A stretch of DNA of 64,000 bases from Clostridia bacterium. GTDB lineage: Bacteria; Bacillota; Clostridia; Oscillospirales; SIG627. A program made the translations under genes and the position numbers. Location: contig JAFSGN010000022.1 in the NCBI GenBank assembly GCA_017440805.1, positions 310,225-374,224 on the forward strand, written 5' to 3'. This document shows, piece by piece, positions 29,433-38,541 of the stretch; within the stretch, counting starts at the first letter, position 1, and each line of letters starts with the position of its first letter. Under the pieces are notes generated by a model. That model was not told where the DNA came from. It saw only the letters and a list, made by a program, of their open reading frames with translations, and did not search any database.

Positions 29433-29441
29433 TGTATAACA

Positions 29442-29473
29442 AAAACTGACATTGCTTTCGCAATGTCAGTTTT
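29442..29473. terminator. Bidirectional hairpin terminator
   Basis: A perfect 14-bp stem with a 4-nt loop (29442-29455 with 29460-29473) ends in TTTT on the plus strand and in a T run on the minus strand. It lies between the convergent DUF624 and msmX-type genes. Confidence 0.8.
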
Positions 29474-29488
29474 ATGTATGTTATAATA

Positions 29489-30601
29489 TTAGAACACAAT
29501 GCACTTTTCAGTGTCTTTGTCAAAAATATGAATACGGGACATATCAATAGCAACTTTGATAGTATCACCGGATTTTGCCTTGGAGCGAGAAGAAACACGG
29601 GAAACAATGTTCTGTTCCTGTGAAGTAAGGTACAAGTGAATTTCCGCACCCATAAGTTCGGTGATTTCAACATCTGCATCAATAACCCACTCAGAGAGAG
29701 AGGAGAGATACATAGGCTCATCATGGATACATTCAGGACGAACACCCATAATAACTTCCTTGCCAACATAGTTTGCCAACTCGGCAACTGCAGCCTTTTC
29801 TGCAGGAAGTTTCAGTTCTACTTCGCCGTATTTAACAAAGTAGTCTTCACCCTTCTTAACAAGTGTAGAGTTAATAAAGTTCATTTGAGGTGTACCGATA
29901 AATCCTGCAACAAAGATATTAACGGGTTTATCGTAAAGATTTTGAGGTGTATCAACCTGCTGAATAAGACCGTCTTTCATAACAACGATACGGGAAGCCA
30001 TTGTCATAGCCTCTACCTGGTCGTGTGTTACATAGATAAAGGTTGTTTCAAGACGCTTGTGAAGTTTTGTAAGCTCTGTTCTCATCTGTGCACGAAGTTT
30101 AGCATCAAGGTTGGAAAGCGGTTCGTCAAGAAGGAATACCTTCGGTTCACGAACTATGGCACGACCTAATGCAACACGCTGTCTCTGACCACCGGAAAGA
30201 GCCTTCGGGCGTCTGTCGAGAAGGTGTGCGATATCAAGAATACGCGCTGCTTCTTCAACTCTTCTCTTAATTTCTTCCTTAGGAGTTTTGCGGAGTTTTA
30301 ATCCGAATGCCATGTTTTCAAACACGGTCATATGAGGATAAAGCGCATAGTTCTGGAACACCATCGCAATATCTCTGTCCTTAGGTGCTACATCGTTTAC
30401 CAGGCGGTCGCCGATAAACAATTCACCTTCGGAAATTTCTTCAAGTCCTGCTATCATACGAAGGGTTGTGGATTTACCGCAACCTGAAGGACCAACAAGA
30501 ATAACAAATTCCTTGTCCTTAATTTCCAGGCAGAAATCGCTTACCGCGGTTACTCCACCGGGATATTTTTTGAAAATATGCTTTAATGATACACTTGCCA
30601 T
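29489..30601 (-). CDS. msmX: Sugar ABC-transporter ATPase (MsmX/UgpC type)
   Basis: A 370-residue ATPase of the CUT1 sugar class. Walker A is [10 protein letters not shown] (near residue 37), Q-loop [13 protein letters not shown] signature [14 protein letters not shown], Walker [13 protein letters not shown], and a C-terminal TOBE/OB region (about residues 240-370). No permease or binding-protein genes are near, so it is probably a shared ATPase serving several sugar importers, as MsmX does in Bacillus. GGAGGATT precedes the ATG on the minus strand. A possible minus-strand promoter, TTGTGA-N16-TATACA at 30728-30755, is weak. Confidence 0.9.
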   Translation of the reverse strand: MASVSLKHIFKKYPGGVTAVSDFCLEIKDKEFVILVGPSGCGKSTTLRMIAGLEEISEGELFIGDRLVNDVAPKDRDIAMVFQNYALYPHMTVFENMAFGLKLRKTPKEEIKRRVEEAARILDIAHLLDRRPKALSGGQRQRVALGRAIVREPKVFLLDEPLSNLDAKLRAQMRTELTKLHKRLETTFIYVTHDQVEAMTMASRIVVMKDGLIQQVDTPQNLYDKPVNIFVAGFIGTPQMNFINSTLVKKGEDYFVKYGEVELKLPAEKAAVAELANYVGKEVIMGVRPECIHDEPMYLSSLSEWVIDADVEITELMGAEIHLYLTSQEQNIVSRVSSRSKAKSGDTIKVAIDMSRIHIFDKDTEKCIVF

Positions 30602-30855
30602 TAATAATCCTCCTTATATAGCCAAACGGAGCACCGTTTTAACTTATACAAACTTTCATGTCTATATTTTAACAGAAAACAATAAATTTTTAAAGTGTTT
30701 TTACCCACAAACTTTTAGTGTTCATTTTGTATACAATGCACAAATTATGTCACAACAATTAAATTTAGCCTGTTTTTATAGTTTTTTTGAGTATAATTTA
30801 CTGGTTTTTGACACGGTTTTATACATTTTAAACAAAATAATCCCATATATTTGTA

Positions 30856-33000
30856 TTATTTTTTCATTGTCAGAGATATTCTTTTTTTGCCAAGGTCAAC
30901 CGCCAGTACTTTTACATTTACAACATCTCCCACGGACAGCACTTCACCGGGATGTTTTATATATTTCTCGGTTATCTGGGATATGTGTACCAATCCGTCC
31001 TGATGAACACCTATATCAACAAAGGCACCGAAATCGCACACATTTCTGACAGTTCCCACAAGTTCCATACCTTCTTTAAGGTCCTCCATATCAAGTATAT
31101 CATCTCTGAGTATCGGCTGTGCAAAGTCATCGCGTATATCCCGTCCCGGCTTTTCCAGTTCTTTTATTATATCCTTTAAAGTCGGCACACCCACGCCAAG
31201 TTTTTCTGCAATTTCGGAAATCCCTTCCTTCTCTGCTTTTTCCATAAGCCCCGAAACTCCGTTTTGTGCAACATCCTTATCGGTATAGCCGAAGAAATCA
31301 AGAAGGTTAAGTGCCGCATCATAAGATTCGGGATGGACTCCGGTATTATCAAGCGGATTTTTTCCAAAAGGAATACGCAAAAATCCGGCACACTGTTCAA
31401 ATGCTTTCGCACCGATTTTGGGAACTTTCTTCACTTCTTTTACAGAGGAAAATTCTCCGTTTTCCTCACGGTATTTAACTATATTTTTTGCCGAGGTCGC
31501 ATTAATTCCCGCCACATAGGAAAGAAGAGAGTGACTCGCAGTGTTAAGGTCAACTCCAACCGCATTAACGCAATCCTCCACCACTCCTCCCAGTACATCA
31601 GTGAGTCTTGCAGGCTTCATATCATGCTGATACTGTCCTACTCCTATTGCCTTAGGTTCTATTTTTACAAGTTCGGCAAGAGGGTCCTGCATACGACGCG
31701 CAATGGAAACCGCGCTTCTCTGGGTAACATCAAAATCCGGGAACTCCTCGGCCGCAAGTTTGGATGCGGAATAAACCGACGCTCCCGCTTCAGACACCAT
31801 CATATACTTTAAGTTCAGCGAATTGTTTTTTATAAGATTTGCCACAAAAATTTCTGTTTCCTTGGATGCCGTACCGTTTCCTATCGCAAAAATATCAACG
31901 CCGTGTTTTTCAATCATTCTCAAGATTATTTTTTCGGCCTCTTCAATTTTTTCATATGGCTTTGCAGGGTAAATAACCGATGTATCAAGAACCTTTCCTG
32001 TTTTATCCACTACCGCAACCTTACATCCGGTACGATAGCCCGGGTCAAGACCGATAACTGTCTTGCCTTTTATAGGCGCCTGCATAAGAAGATTGTGCAA
32101 ATTGTCGCCAAACACCACCATTGCACTTTCACAAGCCGATTCAAATATATCGGAGCGTATCTCTCTTTCTATTGACGGCTTGATAAGTCGTGTGTATGCG
32201 TCATTCACGGCAGATTCTACATATTTTTCGAAAATAGACTTGCCAAGAATGTTTTTGTTGTAAAGATAATTGAGTATCATATACTCATCCATCTCGAGAG
32301 TGACCTTAAGATACTCTTCTTTTTCACCGCGATTCATTGCAAGTATACGATGACCCGGGATTTTTGCCACTGCCTCGGAGTAATCATAGTACATGGAGTA
32401 AACCGAGTCTTCTTCCTTGGTATTCCTGCTTTTTATCACACCATAACGGAATGTCATACGGCGTATTTCTTTACGGAATTCTGCATTGTCCGAAACATTT
32501 TCCGCGATAATATCAAGTGCACCGGATATCGCATCGTCAACACTGTTAACACCTTTTTCCTCATTGAGATACCCGGATGCCAAAAGGTTTATATCCCCTG
32601 TTTTGAGTTCCTGGGCAAAAATAATTTCCGCAAGAGGCTCAAGACCTTTTTCTCTGGCAACAGAAGCCCGTGTTTTTCTGTGGGGTTTATATGGGCGGTA
32701 AATATCCTCAACCTCAGTAATGGTCTGGGCAGACTCAAGTGCAGAAACTATCTCGTCCGTGAGTTTGCCCTGTTCTTCTATGGAACACCGAACTTCTTCC
32801 TTGCGTTTTTCAAGATTACGCAGATAATTAAGACGGTCGGAAAGGTCGCGTAATACCTGGTCGTCAAGGGAGCCTGTAACTTCTTTTCTGTAACGCGCAA
32901 TAAACGGCACGGTGTTACCTTCATCAAGAAGTTTCACCGCGTTTTCAGTCTGATACTGCTGAATTTTTAATTCTTCGGTCAGTTTTTTGATAATATCCAT
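30856..33000 (-). CDS. tex: Tex-family RNA-binding protein
   Basis: A 714-residue protein, normal for Tex. Domain order: N-terminal helical region, YqgF-like RNase-H fold (about 320-440, with GLDPGYRTG), helix-hairpin-helix pairs (about 490-560) and a C-terminal S1 domain (about 645-714: FGAFVDIGVHQDGLVHISQ). Tex acts in transcription and RNA metabolism, and its S1 domain binds nucleic acid; its exact role in Clostridia is not fixed. A consensus promoter lies 34 nt upstream. It faces the msmX gene with 254 bp between them, which show no terminator on this strand. Confidence 0.95.
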   Translation of the reverse strand: MDIIKKLTEELKIQQYQTENAVKLLDEGNTVPFIARYRKEVTGSLDDQVLRDLSDRLNYLRNLEKRKEEVRCSIEEQGKLTDEIVSALESAQTITEVEDIYRPYKPHRKTRASVAREKGLEPLAEIIFAQELKTGDINLLASGYLNEEKGVNSVDDAISGALDIIAENVSDNAEFRKEIRRMTFRYGVIKSRNTKEEDSVYSMYYDYSEAVAKIPGHRILAMNRGEKEEYLKVTLEMDEYMILNYLYNKNILGKSIFEKYVESAVNDAYTRLIKPSIEREIRSDIFESACESAMVVFGDNLHNLLMQAPIKGKTVIGLDPGYRTGCKVAVVDKTGKVLDTSVIYPAKPYEKIEEAEKIILRMIEKHGVDIFAIGNGTASKETEIFVANLIKNNSLNLKYMMVSEAGASVYSASKLAAEEFPDFDVTQRSAVSIARRMQDPLAELVKIEPKAIGVGQYQHDMKPARLTDVLGGVVEDCVNAVGVDLNTASHSLLSYVAGINATSAKNIVKYREENGEFSSVKEVKKVPKIGAKAFEQCAGFLRIPFGKNPLDNTGVHPESYDAALNLLDFFGYTDKDVAQNGVSGLMEKAEKEGISEIAEKLGVGVPTLKDIIKELEKPGRDIRDDFAQPILRDDILDMEDLKEGMELVGTVRNVCDFGAFVDIGVHQDGLVHISQITEKYIKHPGEVLSVGDVVNVKVLAVDLGKKRISLTMKK

Positions 33001-33033
33001 ACAACTATCTCCATTCCAATTTACATCACTTTA

Positions 33034-33062
33034 ATTATACTTCAATCCGTCAAATTTGTCAA
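33034..33062 (-). promoter_or_regulatory. Consensus vegetative promoter for tex
   Basis: On the minus strand TTGACA (33057-33062) and TATAAT (33034-33039) are exactly 17 bp apart, 34 nt before the tex ATG. Both hexamers are perfect. Confidence 0.85.
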
Positions 33063-33077
33063 TATAACAACCACAAC

Positions 33078-33103
33078 AATCGGCGGTGAAATCACCGCCG
33101 ATT
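33078..33103 (-). terminator. Hairpin after the cysteine-rich gene
   Basis: A perfect 12-bp G+C-rich stem (33078-33089 with 33092-33103) lies between the cysteine-rich gene and the tex promoter. Read on the minus strand it is followed by GTTGTTGTGG, only mildly T rich. Confidence 0.6.
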
Positions 33104-33129
33104 ATTATAAAATATCCTGTTGTCGGTTA

Positions 33130-34002
33130 TCATCTGTATTCCTTGGGGTCAATGGTTTTGCCTGTACCAGAAGTGCATCCGCAACCGCAATTTCCGCAAT
33201 CTTCTTTAGGGAAAAATTCCTCAACAGGAAAACTCATTGCACGGAAAAGAGAACATGCATCATCAAATGTTGCACCGCCGGAACACTGTTTATCGGGTAC
33301 ACAGTAATCTCCCGCAGGCACAATAATCTGGGTTGCACGCTGCAAACGGATAAGTGCGAATATACCAATACTTACAAATACTGCCTTGGAATCATTATGC
33401 TCAACAATATTACTGTCAAAACAGCAGCTGACCTGTTCGGGCAATTCTTCTCCCGCACCTACACAGTATCCGAAGTTACAGGGACATTTTTCCTTAACCT
33501 TGAGATTGAGAACTATAGGGTCTGCAACATCCAGGACAATCTGAGGGTGGTGACCTGCAGAGCATCCGCTGTTAAAAATCGGACCGCCGCAAAATACCGA
33601 GTTCACATCGGAACGGAAGGTGGATACATTGCATTCGCCTCCGCAAAGCACTGAAGTCTGGTCGTAAGAAGCGATACCCGAAAATTCTCTGGGTGTTCCG
33701 TTAACACAGCCCTCAAGAACTATATAAAAATAATAGCGTATCTTTATCTGATAGTAGCCTCTGTTGAACGGCATTTCCTCAGTATTTATCTTAACCCACG
33801 CAACCTTGACATTTTTAATACGGATTTCCGAGGATGCATTAAGAATTTCCTGTCCGCCGTCGGTCAAGAGAACTTTTAAGTCCTCAAGACAAAGTTGATC
33901 ACGGCAGGAATCAAATATCTTATAAGTATCTATACAGCAGACATCGCCTATATTATCTGCCGAACAAGCGGTTCTTGTGTCACCGCAATTTCTGTCATTC
34001 AT
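33130..34002 (-). CDS. Cysteine-rich conserved clostridial protein, possibly spore-associated
   Basis: A 290-residue protein with 23 cysteines (about 8%) and no signal peptide. Residues about 18-110 form a beta-rich region (DSCRDQLCLEDLKVLLTD; IKNVKVAWVKINTEEMPFNRGYYQIKIRY) that I recall in several Clostridia proteins of unknown function; the C-terminus ends in CGNCGCGC. The start at 34002 has AAGGAGG 7 nt upstream; the longer frame would place it after that SD. A sigma-K-like promoter lies about 45 nt upstream on this strand, which together with Cys content suggests a spore coat or crust protein. This is inference only; no coat family was confirmed. Confidence 0.7.
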   Translation of the reverse strand: MNDRNCGDTRTACSADNIGDVCCIDTYKIFDSCRDQLCLEDLKVLLTDGGQEILNASSEIRIKNVKVAWVKINTEEMPFNRGYYQIKIRYYFYIVLEGCVNGTPREFSGIASYDQTSVLCGGECNVSTFRSDVNSVFCGGPIFNSGCSAGHHPQIVLDVADPIVLNLKVKEKCPCNFGYCVGAGEELPEQVSCCFDSNIVEHNDSKAVFVSIGIFALIRLQRATQIIVPAGDYCVPDKQCSGGATFDDACSLFRAMSFPVEEFFPKEDCGNCGCGCTSGTGKTIDPKEYR

Positions 34003-34045
34003 TTTTGTTTCCTCCTTAATAAAATTAAACACTTTCGTGTTACTT

Positions 34046-34073
34046 TATTTTATGCTTCAGGGGGAATATTTGT
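34046..34073 (-). promoter_or_regulatory. Possible sigma-K (mother-cell) promoter
   Basis: Read on the minus strand, AC (34072-34073) is followed after 17 bp by CATAAAATA (34046-34054), which fits the Bacillus sigma-K consensus AC-N16/17-CATANNNTA at all defined positions. The expected start lies about 37 nt before the cysteine-rich gene's ATG. Confidence 0.4.
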
Positions 34074-34157
34074 CATAAAATTAAAATATAATTCAATAGT
34101 CGGAAACCTGACATATGTCTTTATAAAAAATACGGAAAGGAAACAGGTTAAAATAAA

Positions 34158-35045
34158 ATGTATAATTTCATGCCAGAAGGCTATAATTCTGCAACCAGTA
34201 CCAACAAAGAGTATTTATCCTCGCTTCAGGGATTGGAATACGCCATGTCAAACGGTATTATTCTGGAAGCGCGTGCAACAATGTGCGATAATGATTTTAA
34301 TCTCAGGATTGACATTCCCGGATACAATGCAATTATTCCGTATGAAGAAGTCGCACTGACCCCTGATGACACCCCCTGTAAAGAGATTGCTGCAATAACC
34401 CGCGTTGGAAAATCAGTATGTTTCGTAATAGACCGGATAAACGGCAGTTCTTTGCTGCTGTCTCGCCGGAAAGCACAAAAAAAATGTGTTGAACAATATC
34501 TTTCACACTTAAATATTGGTGATGTTATAGATGCGAAAGTAACTCATTTTGAAAATTTCGGTGCTTTTTGTGATATAGGCTGCGGAATTGCTTCGCTCCT
34601 GTCAATTGACTGCATTTCGGTCTCCCGAATCTCCCACCCCCGTGACCGCTTTCGCATCGGGCAACACATCAAAGTTGCAGTCCGTTCGGCAGAGCAGAAC
34701 GGAAATCTTATTAAAATTGCCCTCACACACAAGGAACTTCTGGGGACATGGCGTGAAAATATCGCCAGGTTTCAAGTCGGTCAAACAGTTGCAGGCATTG
34801 TACGGAGCGTGGAAAGTTATGGTATTTTTATTGAATTGGCACCAAATCTTTCGGGGCTGTCTGAATTAAAAGACGGTGTGGAATGCGGTCAGACAGCGGC
34901 GGTTTACATAAAAAGCATTATAGAAGAAAAAATGAAAGTCAAACTGGTTGTGGTTGACTTCCATTCAAATGACGGATTCACATCAGTAAACTACGACTAT
35001 TTTATTACAGCGGGAAATATTAACGGCTGGGACTACTACGCTTAA
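34158..35045 (+). CDS. S1-domain RNA-binding protein
   Basis: A 295-residue protein with two clear S1 domains (about residues 118-195: GDVIDAKVTHFENFGAFCDIG; and 210-275: GQTVAGIVRSVESYGIFIELA) and a diverged S1-like N-terminal part (about 30-105). It resembles short S1-like proteins of Clostridia rather than the full six-domain ribosomal S1. It probably binds mRNA on or near the ribosome. GGAAAGGAAAC lies upstream. It is divergent from the cysteine-rich gene and ends in a strong terminator, so it is probably transcribed alone. Confidence 0.85.
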   Translation: MYNFMPEGYNSATSTNKEYLSSLQGLEYAMSNGIILEARATMCDNDFNLRIDIPGYNAIIPYEEVALTPDDTPCKEIAAITRVGKSVCFVIDRINGSSLLLSRRKAQKKCVEQYLSHLNIGDVIDAKVTHFENFGAFCDIGCGIASLLSIDCISVSRISHPRDRFRIGQHIKVAVRSAEQNGNLIKIALTHKELLGTWRENIARFQVGQTVAGIVRSVESYGIFIELAPNLSGLSELKDGVECGQTAAVYIKSIIEEKMKVKLVVVDFHSNDGFTSVNYDYFITAGNINGWDYYA

Positions 35046-35120
35046 CATATCCAGAGTCAAGACAGTTTCCATATGTTTGTGATTTTTTAAGCAACATTTT
35101 AATATGCGCTTACAAAAACG

Positions 35121-35163
35121 AAATCCCCCTCTACCGAACTGAAAAGTAAAGGGGGATTTTTTT
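35121..35163 (+). terminator. Intrinsic terminator after S1 gene
   Basis: A 10-bp stem (35121-35130 with 35150-35159) with C5/G5 core is followed by a run of seven T residues to 35163. It ends the S1-domain gene. The remaining bases to 35286 show no other feature. Confidence 0.85.
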
Positions 35164-35286
35164 CCGTTAAGGTATGTAACATCCGTATAATCATCACAAA
35201 GACAATACCGAACATTAAAAAAATTCAGGCAGAGAACGGTGACAACGGTATATACTTGTTATACAATCGTTTTTTCATTTTATTGT

Positions 35287-36516
35287 CTATCCGGGCATTT
35301 TTTCCTTTACAGATTTTGCGGCTTCAATAAGTCCTATTTTTCCGCTCTCATAAGTAAGACCGCCCTGTAAATACACCGTATACGGCTCACGGATAGGTGC
35401 ATCTGCAGAAAGTTCGATTGATGCCCCCTGGACAAATGTTCCCGCAGCCATTATAACCTGTGACGAATACCCGGGCATATCCCATGGTTCGGGAGTAACA
35501 TGACTGTCAACAGGAGAGCCTTTCTGTATTCCACGGCAGAATGCACATATCTGCTCCGGTGAATCAAGCGACACAGTCTGTATTATATCAAACCTTTGTT
35601 CATCAGGCATCGGATTAACCTTAAATCCCATATCCTTAAAAAGACCTGCTGCCAAAACAGCGGTTTTTAGTGCCTGGGCTGTAGTATGCGGGGCATAAAA
35701 CAGTCCCTTTATAATGTTTTTGCTCTGTCCCAGAGATGCTCCGCATTCGATACCTATTCCGGGCGATGTCAGACGGTAGGAACACAGTTCCACCGCTTTT
35801 TTTGTTCCTGCTATGTACCCTCCCGACTCAGCCATACCTCCCCCGGGATTTTTTATGAGCGAACCCACACATATGTCCGCGCCATAATATGTAGGTTCGT
35901 GAGTTTCTACAAACTCTCCGTAGCAGTTATCCACCACTACATAGGCGTTTCCAATACTCTTTACAAACTTTACAAGTTCTCCTATTTCTGCACTTGAGAG
36001 TGTTCTTCTTGTAGAATATCCTTTTGAACGCTGTATATACACCACTTTTGTCCGGGGTGTCATTTTTTCTTTTACGGCCTCAAAATCAATCTTACCCTCT
36101 TTAAGTTCAACCTGGTCATAAGAAATGCCGAAATCCTTAAGCGAGCCATTGCCTTCTTGTCCGGAAAATCCTATTACTTCATCCAGTGTATCATACGGTT
36201 TTCCGCCAACTGAAAGCATCGTATCTCCCGGTCGTAAGAGTCCGAACAAGGCTATCGTAAGAGCATGCGTACCACTTACAATATTATGCCTTACAAAAGC
36301 ACTTTCGCACTCAAAAACATCAGCGTACAAAAGGTCGGCAACATCCCTGCCCAAATCTCCGTAACCGTATCCGCTTGAAAGGGTAAACATGGCATCACTT
36401 ACCCTGTGTTTACGGAATGCATTCATGACTTTAACCTGATTTTCAAATGCAATTTCATCTATTCTTTTGTATTGCTCCGAATATTTTTTCTCCAGTAATT
36501 TTATTTTTTCAAGCAT
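35287..36516 (-). CDS. Aluminium-resistance/methionine-gamma-lyase-like PLP enzyme
   Basis: A 409-residue fold-type I PLP protein of the 'aluminium resistance' family (Alum_res, related to cystathionine/methionine lyases). The lysine region is VGSLIKNPGGGMAESGGYIAG (near residue 211), and VYIQRSKGYSTRRTLS near residue 147 is family-typical. Its reaction has not been settled; the family name comes from a phenotype in plant-associated or soil bacteria. The start overlaps the preceding M42 gene by 8 nt, so it is the last gene of the murD operon. Confidence 0.85.
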   Translation of the reverse strand: MLEKIKLLEKKYSEQYKRIDEIAFENQVKVMNAFRKHRVSDAMFTLSSGYGYGDLGRDVADLLYADVFECESAFVRHNIVSGTHALTIALFGLLRPGDTMLSVGGKPYDTLDEVIGFSGQEGNGSLKDFGISYDQVELKEGKIDFEAVKEKMTPRTKVVYIQRSKGYSTRRTLSSAEIGELVKFVKSIGNAYVVVDNCYGEFVETHEPTYYGADICVGSLIKNPGGGMAESGGYIAGTKKAVELCSYRLTSPGIGIECGASLGQSKNIIKGLFYAPHTTAQALKTAVLAAGLFKDMGFKVNPMPDEQRFDIIQTVSLDSPEQICAFCRGIQKGSPVDSHVTPEPWDMPGYSSQVIMAAGTFVQGASIELSADAPIREPYTVYLQGGLTYESGKIGLIEAAKSVKEKMPG

Positions 36517-37516
36517 CTATATTTCCCTCCAAAGCACAAACAAGAAGTTTTAAGCAGGCATTATAATCTTTCATGTCTATTGTTTCAACATTACTGTGAA
36601 TATAACGCGTCGGAACCGAAATTGCACCGGCAACCGCTCCCCTTCCCGTCATAAGAAGAGACCTTGTGTCTGTTCCGCCCGCAAGAAGTATTTCAAGTTG
36701 GTGAGGTATTTTGTTTTCCGTGGCAATCCTTTTAAGATATTCCACCATTTTTACCGAACATATTGCAGAAGAATCTTTTATTTTAATTGCCGCACCCTTA
36801 CCCATCATCACTTCCATAGGGTCGCATCCCGGAACATCACCGGTATCTGTAACATCTACTGCTATACCGTAATCGGGAGCAACCGAGAATGCTGCTGTTG
36901 CAGAACCGCGAAGTCCCACTTCTTCCTGACTTGTAAACACATAATATACATCGTAGGGACTGTTCTCTACCCTCTGCGCCGCTTCAATAAGCAGTGCACA
37001 ACCCACCTTATCGTCTAAGGCATGAGAAGATATTTTGCCTCCGTAAAGTTTTGTAAAATTGGGCACCATAGTGCATCTCATCCCCACAGAAACAAGTTTT
37101 TCGGCTTCTTTTCTGCTTTTGGTACCTATATCGACATAGAGTTTTTTCACACTTAAATCTGCATTCTTGGTGTTTTCTTCTGCAACAAGAACACCCTTGA
37201 TACCGTTTTCAAAAACAACATTTGTATAAGCGGAAGAAACAGAATTTATACCTCCGATTCCGCTTACCCTTACCCGTCCTTTTTCGTCTATATAATGCAC
37301 TAAAAAGCCGATTTCGTCCATATGAGCCGCCAGCATGAACTTCTTTGCATCCGCCTTTTCTGACTTTTTCAAAGCAATTATGTTTCCCATAGGGTCAATT
37401 GTTACGGTGTCGGTGTATTTTGAAATTTCACTGTAAATAAAACTGTCTTTACCATACTCTGCACCCGAAACAGAAATTTCCGAGGTGAGTTTTTCAATAA
37501 GTTTTTCGGATTTCAT
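36509..37516 (-). CDS. M42-family metallo-aminopeptidase (paralog 1)
   Basis: A 335-residue M42 (TET/glutamyl-aminopeptidase-like) enzyme. Zinc and catalytic positions are visible: AAHMDE (HxD) near residue 63, HALDDK near 169, SQEEVG with the catalytic Glu pair near 200, VDVTD near 223, and the final YIHS near 309. Such enzymes form dodecameric tetrahedra that trim peptides. Overlaps both neighbours by a few nt. It is the third of three M42 copies in transcription order. Confidence 0.92.
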   Translation of the reverse strand: MKSEKLIEKLTSEISVSGAEYGKDSFIYSEISKYTDTVTIDPMGNIIALKKSEKADAKKFMLAAHMDEIGFLVHYIDEKGRVRVSGIGGINSVSSAYTNVVFENGIKGVLVAEENTKNADLSVKKLYVDIGTKSRKEAEKLVSVGMRCTMVPNFTKLYGGKISSHALDDKVGCALLIEAAQRVENSPYDVYYVFTSQEEVGLRGSATAAFSVAPDYGIAVDVTDTGDVPGCDPMEVMMGKGAAIKIKDSSAICSVKMVEYLKRIATENKIPHQLEILLAGGTDTRSLLMTGRGAVAGAISVPTRYIHSNVETIDMKDYNACLKLLVCALEGNIDA

Positions 37517-38541
37517 ATATCTAAATCTCCGTATTCCTGTATTAATTTAAAACAAAGTTTCTCCATCTGTTCCGCATCACGCATATCTCCCACACACGAC
37601 GGAGTATGCAAATAACGACACGGAAGTGAGATTGCAGTTACTTTTGCGCCCCCTGCCGTGCGTTGAAGCGACCTTGCGTCGTTTCCGCCGGAGACATATT
37701 TTTTGGTTTGGATTTTTATATTGTTCTTTTTTGCACATTCAACAGCAACCTTATACAGAGTTCTGTCGTAAATAGTGCTGCCGTCTATTATGGAGACAAC
37801 CGCACCGCCGTTCTGCTCACAGACAGTTCTGTCGCCCGAAACTCCGTATATATCCGCTGCAGTTGTAGTTTCAAGAACAATGCCTATATCTGGTTTTATC
37901 GACATAGCCGCACTTACAGCGCCTCTGCAACCCACCTCTTCGCACTGTGTAAATGCAAAATATGTGTCATATTCCAAATCTTTCTTCAGAATATTGCACA
38001 TTATATAACAACCGAGACGGTCGTCAAGTGCCTTGGCTTTTATTTTATTTTCACCCAATCTGATAAACTCCGACCTGAAAGTAGCCGTATCCCCTATTTT
38101 AACAAGTTCTTGGGTTTCTTTTCTTGATTCGGTACCTATATCTATCACAAGATTTTTAGTCGGAACGGGTATTTTTCGTTCCTCGGCAGTTTTACAGTGA
38201 ATGGGTTTGGAACATATAATTCCGGGGATTTTTCCTATCATAACTCTTTTTGCACTCAAAACACGACAGTCAATACCCCCAACGGCTTCAAAAGTAAGTG
38301 TTCCGTCTTTCAGAATACCCGTTATCATAAGTCCCACTTCGTCAGTGTGTGCACAAATCATAATACGGTTTTTAGAAACCTTTCTGCCTTTTTTCAGCCC
38401 AATCAGGTTTCCTACACGGTCAATATACAACCGGTCACAGTAATTTCTGATTTCGTTTATAATTATATCTTTGACTTCATCATCGTTGCCCGATACACCC
38501 GAGGCGTTACAAAGTTTTTCAAGCAGTTCAAGATTTGCCAA
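37513..38541 (-). CDS. M42-family metallo-aminopeptidase (paralog 2)
   Basis: A 342-residue M42 enzyme. Motifs: CAHTDE near residue 63, KALDDR near 167, TQCEEVG near 198, and YLHTP near 311. At the position where VDVTD is usual it reads LETTTAAD, giving Glu for the usual Asp ligand; a carboxylate is still present. The start overlaps the upstream M42 gene by 14 nt and the end overlaps the next by 4, so the three are translated as a coupled set. Confidence 0.9.
   Translation of the reverse strand: MANLELLEKLCNASGVSGNDDEVKDIIINEIRNYCDRLYIDRVGNLIGLKKGRKVSKNRIMICAHTDEVGLMITGILKDGTLTFEAVGGIDCRVLSAKRVMIGKIPGIICSKPIHCKTAEERKIPVPTKNLVIDIGTESRKETQELVKIGDTATFRSEFIRLGENKIKAKALDDRLGCYIMCNILKKDLEYDTYFAFTQCEEVGCRGAVSAAMSIKPDIGIVLETTTAADIYGVSGDRTVCEQNGGAVVSIIDGSTIYDRTLYKVAVECAKKNNIKIQTKKYVSGGNDARSLQRTAGGAKVTAISLPCRYLHTPSCVGDMRDAEQMEKLCFKLIQEYGDLDI

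Noticed and set aside
30468..31049. Plus-strand open frame across the msmX-tex gap (193 codons)
   Set aside because: It runs antisense into two conserved genes and has no SD or family match.
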